Shown: in pieces, positions 1 through 3,509 of the stretch
Layout of the letters: each line of letters starts with the position of its first letter
Position numbering within the stretch: the stretch's first letter is position 1
Source of the DNA: an uncultured Rothia sp.
Lineage (GTDB): Bacteria; Actinomycetota; Actinomycetes; Actinomycetales; Micrococcaceae
Direction: 5' to 3'
NCBI GenBank assembly: GCA_937935205.1
Contig: CALGXU010000338.1
Span: 1 to 6,470 of the forward strand
DNA length: 6,470 bases
Notes under the pieces: model-generated
What the model saw: only the letters and a program-made list of their open reading frames with translations
What the model was told of the DNA's origin: nothing
The model's database searches: none
Program-made: the position numbers and the translations under genes

Positions 1-171
1 TGGTTTGAGTGTACGGGGCGCGCGGGAGGGAGAGCACGTTTGTGACGAAAAAATCTTTTTGTGACGTGGAACCGAAATATTTCGTGATAAATGCGAAATA
101 TACGGTCATAGAAATTCATACGCGCCCGTCGGGTTGATTGGGGCGTGGCACAGCCCATAGGGTTGAAGGAG
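1..171 (+). promoter_or_regulatory. Non-coding upstream region with repeated motifs, probable ssu promoter/operator
   Basis: No convincing gene lies here. After a GC-rich first 38 bases the region turns AT-rich. Seen directly: TTTGTGACG occurs twice, at 39-47 and 58-66 (19 bases apart), with a degenerate GTGA copy at 85-88. The perfect palindrome CGAAATATTTCG lies at 73-84. Its right half ATATTTCG (77-84) forms an inverted repeat with CGAAATAT (94-101) across 9 bases, and CGAAATAT is also a direct repeat 21 bases apart. These look like operator half-sites for a dimeric regulator, acting in addition to the riboswitch. No clean -35/-10 pair stands out: GATAAA (87-92) and AAATAT (96-101) are possible -10 elements without a good -35. 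The regulator is not identifiable. Confidence 0.4.
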
Positions 172-267
172 CAAACCATCCAGAGCGACTGAGAGACCTG
201 GCTCCACGACGTCGCAGCAACCGGCACGGATTCTTCCGCCTCCCGGTGCTAACGCCAGGACCGATGG
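172..267 (+). promoter_or_regulatory. SAM-clan riboswitch (SAM-I-like core, no P4) controlling ssuBAC
   Basis: This leader should bind S-adenosylmethionine and switch off the importer operon when SAM is plentiful. Elements read from the sequence: P1 CCATC 176-180 with GATGG 263-267; P2 GCGAC 185-189 with GTCGC 211-215; a kink-turn (GA 191-192, three-base bulge CAC 205-207, GA 208-209); P2b GAG 193-195 with CTC 202-204; the conserved GCAACC and GTGCTAA strings; P3 217-224 with 243-249 (one bulged A), carrying an apical CGGA/TCCG hairpin at 227-238; and a pseudoknot CCTGG 197-201 with CCAGG 255-259. Only three bases (ACC) lie between the pseudoknot and P1, so the P4 helix of classical SAM-I is absent. 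No terminator follows. The ssuB Shine-Dalgarno GGAAG (266-270) begins inside P1, which implies translational control. The known SAM-I/IV-variant family is the other possible classification. Confidence 0.92.
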
Positions 268-274
268 AAGTGAC

Positions 275-1111
275 ATGACACTCAACAGTGCAGTAACTGA
301 CGTACCCACCAGTGAAAACACCGGCCGACACGCCGTATCCACCGCCGCAGTCCCCTTGAGCTTTGAAGACGTCGGGCAATCTTTCCCTGTGCCCGGCGGA
401 ACCCACGAAGTTCTTCGCGGAGTCTCCTTCACCGCAGCCCCCGGCGAGATTATCTCCGTCATCGGCTCCTCCGGATGCGGCAAATCCACCCTCCTGCGCG
501 CCGCCGCCGGCCTGAACCGCATCACCGCCGGCACCGTGCGTATCGGTGAGAAGTCGGTGACCGGCCTCGACCCCCGCGTCGCTATCGGCTTTCAGGAACC
601 GCGCCTGCTCCCCTGGCGCACCGTCGCCGACAACGTGGCGCTCGGCCTGCCGCAGGGCACCAAAAAGGCTGAGGGTGAAGCATCCGTAACCCGCCTGCTC
701 GACCTGGTCGGCCTGAGCGAATACGCAACCCACCGCCCTAAGGAAATTTCCGGCGGTATGGCTCAGCGCGTGTCCCTGGCGCGAGCGCTCGCCCGCAACC
801 CCGGCGTGCTCCTGCTCGACGAGCCATTCGGCGCCCTCGACGCACTGACCCGCATCAACATGCAGGATCTGCTGCTGGACGTGCACCGTCAGGATCCGAC
901 CACGATTCTGCTGGTCACCCACGACGTGGAAGAGGCGCTGTACCTCTCCGACCGGGTCATCGTGCTCGGCAAGGACACCCCGGAGGCGCCCGCCACCATC
1001 CAGCGCATCGTGACCGTTGACCGTTCTCACCCGCGTGACCGCGCCGATGCAGAGATCACGGCGCTGCGTAGCGAACTGTTGGCTGAGCTCGGCGTGGAAG
1101 ACAACGCCTGA
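275..1111 (+). CDS. ssuB: Sulfonate-type ABC importer, ATP-binding subunit
   Basis: This 278-residue cytoplasmic ATPase would power an SsuABC-type importer by hydrolysing ATP against the SsuC permease. All nucleotide-binding motifs are present in order: Walker A GSSGCGKST (64-72), Q-loop FQEPRLLPW (Q107), signature SGGMAQ (159-164), Walker B VLLLDEP (178-184) followed by FGALDALTR, and the switch histidine in LVTHDVEEA (H216). The QEP-LLPW Q-loop and the FGALDALTR stretch are typical of the SsuB/TauB/NrtD group, which handles sulfonates, taurine and nitrate. About 27 N-terminal residues precede the ATPase fold. The ATG at 275 is chosen because GGAAG lies four bases upstream and directly follows the riboswitch. 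The gene is first in the operon, and ssuA follows after 76 bases. The SAM riboswitch favours a sulfur substrate, but taurine or another organosulfur compound cannot be separated from aliphatic sulfonates by sequence alone. Confidence 0.9.
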   Translation: MTLNSAVTDVPTSENTGRHAVSTAAVPLSFEDVGQSFPVPGGTHEVLRGVSFTAAPGEIISVIGSSGCGKSTLLRAAAGLNRITAGTVRIGEKSVTGLDPRVAIGFQEPRLLPWRTVADNVALGLPQGTKKAEGEASVTRLLDLVGLSEYATHRPKEISGGMAQRVSLARALARNPGVLLLDEPFGALDALTRINMQDLLLDVHRQDPTTILLVTHDVEEALYLSDRVIVLGKDTPEAPATIQRIVTVDRSHPRDRADAEITALRSELLAELGVEDNA

Positions 1112-1187
1112 ATCTGCAGGCAACGCCAGAGCTGCCGCATTTCATCTCATCAACACATCATCATCTTCAGAAGCGAAAAGAACCATC

Positions 1188-2249
1188 ATGACTTTCTCCC
1201 CGTCTCGCCGTACCGCCCTCAAGTCCCTTGCCGCTGCCGCCGCTTTCGCAACCCTGCTCAGCGGTTGCGCCGGTGAGGGTTCCGGCTCCTCCAACGCCTC
1301 CGGTGCAGCCGGCGGCGGCAAGGACACCGTGACCATTGACTACGCCACCTACAACCCGCTCTCGCTGATTATCCGCAAGAAGGGCTGGCTCGAGACCGCC
1401 CTGTCCGCCGAGGGTAAGAAGGTTGAGTGGGTCAAGTCCGCCGGCTCGAACAAGGCAAACGAGGCGCTGCGCAGCGGCAACATCGACGTCGGCTCCACCG
1501 CGGGCTCGGCGGCACTACTGGCCCGCGCTAACGGCTCCCCCATCAAGGTCATCAGCCTCTACTCGCAGCCCGAGTGGTCGGCGCTCGTCACCCGCAAGGA
1601 CTCGGGCATCACCAAGGTCGCGGACCTGAAGGGTAAGACCGTTGCCGTGACCAAGGGTACCGACCCGTACTTCCTGCTCCTGCAGGCACTCAAGCAGGAA
1701 GGTATTTCCGCTTCAGATCTGACCATTCAGAACCTGCAGCACGCCGACGGCCGCACCGCCCTGGATAACGGCCAGGTCAACGCGTGGAGCGGCCTGGACC
1801 CGATCATGGCTGCCGCCGAGGTGGAGAGCGGCGACGTGCTCTTCTACCGCAACCTGGACTTCAACACCTACGGCTTCCTGAACGCCACCGAGAAGTTCAT
1901 TCAGTCCAACCCGACCGCCGCACAGACCATCGTGGACGTGTACGAGTACGCTCGCGCCTGGGCTAAGAAGAACCCCGAAGAGGCAGTGAAGATTGTCGAG
2001 GAGGAGTCCGGCATTAAGCACGAGACCGCCCAGGTCGTCATGGAGCGCACCCACCTGGATATCGACCCGGTTCCGGGCGCTAAGCAGGTTGAGGTTCTCA
2101 AGGGTGTCGGCCCGATTCTGGTCGAGTCCGGCGACGTCCCCTCCCAGTCCGACGTGGACAAGGCACTGAACAGCATTGTGGACGACCAGTTCGCCAAGAA
2201 GGCAGACAGCGCAGCCATCGAGAAGATCGCAAAGGTGGTTGAGAAGTAA
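1188..2249 (+). CDS. ssuA: Sulfonate-type ABC importer, substrate-binding lipoprotein
   Basis: This 353-residue protein would capture the substrate outside the membrane and deliver it to SsuC. The N-terminus is a lipoprotein signal: SRRTALK (6-12), a hydrophobic Ala-rich stretch (13-25) and the lipobox LLSGC with Cys27 as lipidation site. The paired arginines Arg7-Arg8 resemble a Tat motif. A Gly/Ser-rich linker (28-46) leads into an NMT1/SsuA-type periplasmic-binding fold, with typical stretches such as NPLSLIIRKKGWLE, a NEALRSGNIDVGSTAG segment and LKGKTVAVTKGTDPYF. The ATG at 1188 is chosen because it begins exactly at the signal peptide; the reading frame stays open back to 1017, but that part overlaps ssuB and would bury the signal. 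The Shine-Dalgarno is weak (GAAAAG, 1175-1180). The stop shares one base with the ssuC start (TAATG), indicating translational coupling. The ligand is inferred from family and riboswitch and is not proven. Confidence 0.88.
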   Translation: MTFSPSRRTALKSLAAAAAFATLLSGCAGEGSGSSNASGAAGGGKDTVTIDYATYNPLSLIIRKKGWLETALSAEGKKVEWVKSAGSNKANEALRSGNIDVGSTAGSAALLARANGSPIKVISLYSQPEWSALVTRKDSGITKVADLKGKTVAVTKGTDPYFLLLQALKQEGISASDLTIQNLQHADGRTALDNGQVNAWSGLDPIMAAAEVESGDVLFYRNLDFNTYGFLNATEKFIQSNPTAAQTIVDVYEYARAWAKKNPEEAVKIVEEESGIKHETAQVVMERTHLDIDPVPGAKQVEVLKGVGPILVESGDVPSQSDVDKALNSIVDDQFAKKADSAAIEKIAKVVEK

Positions 2250-3091
2250 TGACCGCCGCAACGATTACCGCCGCCTCCGGCACACGCGCTGAGCGTGCCG
2301 AGAAGCGTGCCTCTTCCGTGAAGCTGCCGTCGAACCCGTTCGCCGGTAAGCAGTACCTGGGTCTGATTCTTCCCCTGGCTCTGATTGCCCTCTGGTACAT
2401 CCTGAGCACCAACGGCGTGTTCACCCAGGTTCAGCTGCCCTCCCCCGATCGCGTGGTCAGCGCCGGTATCGAGCTGGCGCAGCGAGGCGAACTGGGCCGC
2501 CACGTGGCGATTTCTACTCAGCGTGTGCTGATTGGTTTCGGTATTGGTGCCGTGCTCGGCCTGGTGCTGGGTGCGCTGATTGGCCTGTCTGCGCCGGTGC
2601 GTCTGATTGCCGCACCGACCATTGGCGCGCTGCGTGCCGTGCCCTCCCTGGCGTGGGTTCCGCTGCTTCTGCTGTGGATCGGTATTGGCGAGAACTCCAA
2701 GGTGACCCTGGTTGCTATTGGTGCATTCTTCCCGGTGTACACCACAGTTTCTGCGGCCCTGGCGCACGTTGACCCCAAGCTCGTGGAGGCGGCACGCGCC
2801 TTCGGCCTGAAGGGTCTGCGCCTGTTCACCACGGTTCAGCTTCCCGCGGTTCTGCCGTCGGTCGTTTCGGGTCTGCGTCTGGCGCTGGCTCAGGCGTGGC
2901 TGTTCCTGGTCGCCGCCGAGCTGCTGGGTGCGTCCATGGGTCTGGGTTACCTGCTGACTGACTCGCAGAACAACGGCCGCACCGACCGCCTGCTGCTCGC
3001 CATCGTGGCGCTGGCGGTGCTCGGTAAGATTACCGACGCGCTGGTGGGCGTATTCGAGCGCTGGGTGAAGGCAAAGTACCCCAGCAACTAA
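2249..3091 (+). CDS. ssuC: Sulfonate-type ABC importer, permease subunit
   Basis: This 280-residue integral membrane protein would form the transport channel, probably as a homodimer with two SsuB. A basic, hydrophilic N-terminal tail (about 1-35) is followed by hydrophobic segments at roughly 37-53, 93-113, 131-147, 151-171, 211-229 and 247-265, giving about six membrane spans. The cytoplasmic coupling loop typical of binding-protein-dependent permeases is visible as EAARAFG (180-186) followed by LKGLRLFTTVQLPAVLPSVV, which docks on the ATPase. The conserved ALRAVPSLAWVPLLLLWIGIG region (127-147) matches the SsuC/TauC group. The length is normal for the family. The start codon overlaps the ssuA stop by one base. 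No other long gene follows before the terminator at 3235, so the recognisable operon is ssuB-ssuA-ssuC. No ssuD or ssuE desulfonation gene is adjacent. Confidence 0.9.
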   Translation: MTAATITAASGTRAERAEKRASSVKLPSNPFAGKQYLGLILPLALIALWYILSTNGVFTQVQLPSPDRVVSAGIELAQRGELGRHVAISTQRVLIGFGIGAVLGLVLGALIGLSAPVRLIAAPTIGALRAVPSLAWVPLLLLWIGIGENSKVTLVAIGAFFPVYTTVSAALAHVDPKLVEAARAFGLKGLRLFTTVQLPAVLPSVVSGLRLALAQAWLFLVAAELLGASMGLGYLLTDSQNNGRTDRLLLAIVALAVLGKITDALVGVFERWVKAKYPSN

Positions 3092-3097
3092 TTGAAA

Positions 3098-3121
3098 AAG
3101 CTCGGCGTTCACGCTGAGTTT
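3098..3121 (+). other. Hairpin just after ssuC
   Basis: AAGCTCGGCG (3098-3107) pairs with CGCTGAGTTT (3112-3121) around a TTCA loop, giving ten pairs of which two are G-T. It starts six bases after the ssuC stop. The following T run is only three long, so it is a poor intrinsic terminator. It could protect the 3' end of the ssu mRNA or partly attenuate read-through into the small open frame that follows. Confidence 0.35.
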
Positions 3122-3129
3122 CAGGAGAG

Positions 3130-3219
3130 ATGTCCGCCGCGTGGTTGCTCCCGGAAGGTGAGCTAATCATCGCTACGCGCCGGAGAAAGAAGTCGGCGGG
3201 GAAACCTGTCGCCTACTGA
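3130..3219 (+). CDS. Possible 29-residue small protein at the end of the ssu operon
   Basis: This short open frame begins MSAAWLLPEGELIIA, continues with a basic patch TRRRKKSAGK and ends PVAY before TGA. Support: a near-perfect Shine-Dalgarno AGGAGA (3123-3128) stands just before the ATG, though its spacing is very short (two to three bases). About three quarters of the third codon positions are G or C, as in the neighbouring genes. It lies after ssuC and before the operon terminator, so it would be co-transcribed. The hydrophobic-acidic first half and cationic second half match no family I recognise. Against it: the same stretch also folds locally, with GNRA-type hairpins near 3147-3163 and 3195-3213, so it could be a 3'-UTR structure or a small RNA instead. 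The function is unknown. Confidence 0.38.
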   Translation: MSAAWLLPEGELIIATRRRKKSAGKPVAY

Positions 3220-3234
3220 ATGATGATGATGAAT

Positions 3235-3277
3235 CCCGCCCCGCGCCCCACAGCAGTGAGCGCGGGGCGGGGTCTTT
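3235..3277 (+). terminator. Rho-independent terminator of the ssu operon
   Basis: CCCGCCCCGCGC (3235-3246) pairs perfectly over 12 bases with GCGCGGGGCGGG (3260-3271), with a 13-base loop, followed by GTCTTTAAAT. The stem is very GC-rich and ends in a short T-rich tract. It separates ssuBAC from acsA, which therefore needs its own promoter. The strand between the small open frame and this stem holds four tandem ATG triplets (3221-3232) of no evident meaning. Confidence 0.8.
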
Positions 3278-3280
3278 AAA

Positions 3281-3369
3281 TATGTCGTTATATTACGAAC
3301 CGATACACAGCATGCCGAATATGACGGTCCCCTTTGCGTCCGAGCCCGGAGCGCGCTTTACTAAGAAGG
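3281..3369 (+). promoter_or_regulatory. Probable acsA promoter region
   Basis: This AT-rich stretch follows the terminator and precedes the second riboswitch. The possible -10 TATATT (3289-3294) has no good -35. The alternative pair is TTACGA (3293-3298) and GAATAT (3317-3322), 18 bases apart. CGAATATGACGGTC (3316-3329) shares CGAA-N4-ACGGTC with positions 94-107 upstream of the first riboswitch, which suggests a common promoter or operator element. No transcription start can be fixed from sequence alone. Confidence 0.35.
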
Positions 3370-3502
3370 CAAACCATCCAGAGCGACCGAGAGACCTGGC
3401 TCAATGACGTCGCAGCAACCCCCTCGCCAACGCACACACAGACCCCACGGTCACACAGACAGCGGCACGGCAAGCAAGGGTGCTAATGCCAGCAACCGAT
3501 GG
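3370..3502 (+). promoter_or_regulatory. SAM-clan riboswitch (SAM-I-like core, no P4, long P3) controlling acsA
   Basis: This is the second SAM-sensing leader. Seen: P1 CCATC 3374-3378 with GATGG 3498-3502; P2 GCGAC 3383-3387 with GTCGC 3409-3413; a kink-turn (GA 3389-3390, bulge AAT 3403-3405, GA 3406-3407); P2b GAG 3391-3393 with CTC 3400-3402; a pseudoknot CTGG 3396-3399 with CCAG 3489-3492; and the conserved GCAACC and GTGCTAA strings. P3 (3415-3421 with 3478-3483) covaries with the first copy: G223-C244 there corresponds to C3421-G3478 here. P3 carries a 56-base extension containing CTcGCC/GGCaAG and the hairpin GACC-CCAC-GGTC (3441-3452). Only CAACC separates pseudoknot and P1, so there is no P4. 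Positions 3369-3420 match 171-222 at 49 of 52 bases. There is no terminator before the gene, and the Shine-Dalgarno overlaps P1. High SAM should repress acsA translation. Confidence 0.92.
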
Positions 3503-3506
3503 GAGA
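3501..3506 (+). promoter_or_regulatory. acsA ribosome binding site, overlapping riboswitch P1
   Basis: GGGAGA lies three bases before the ATG at 3510, and its first two G residues belong to the 3' strand of P1 (GATGG, 3498-3502). It decides the start at 3510 over the in-frame GTG at 3480 and ATG at 3486, both of which lie inside conserved aptamer sequence. Closing P1 should hide part of this site from the ribosome. Confidence 0.75.
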
Positions 3507-3509
3507 ATA

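Noticed and set aside
172..267. Classification as SAM-IV
   Set aside because: The P2 arm has a kink-turn with a three-base bulge and tandem GA pairs, which SAM-IV lacks, and no extra 3' P5 stem fits before the start codon.
116..1123. A 335-codon minus-strand open frame opposite ssuB and the first riboswitch
   Set aside because: It covers both a conserved aptamer and a complete ATPase on the other strand, and its product is Gly/Val/Ala-rich with no domain.
1017..1187. N-terminal extension of ssuA back to position 1017
   Set aside because: It would overlap ssuB by 95 bases and place 57 residues ahead of a clear lipoprotein signal peptide; the ATG at 1188 fits far better.
1901..3112. A 403-codon minus-strand open frame across ssuA and ssuC
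   Set aside because: Its product is Gln/Arg/Asn-rich without motifs and lies opposite two well-supported genes.
3221..3232. Four tandem ATG triplets before the ssu terminator
   Set aside because: Too short to call a functional repeat, with no ribosome site or continuing frame.
3312..3407. A 31-codon upstream open frame running into the acsA riboswitch
   Set aside because: No Shine-Dalgarno precedes either of its ATG codons, and it ends inside the kink-turn of the aptamer; the open frame is probably chance.
3480..3509. Earlier acsA starts (GTG 3480, ATG 3486)
   Set aside because: Both lie within conserved aptamer strings (GTGCTAA and the pseudoknot strand) and have no suitable ribosome site; ATG 3510 follows GGGAGA.
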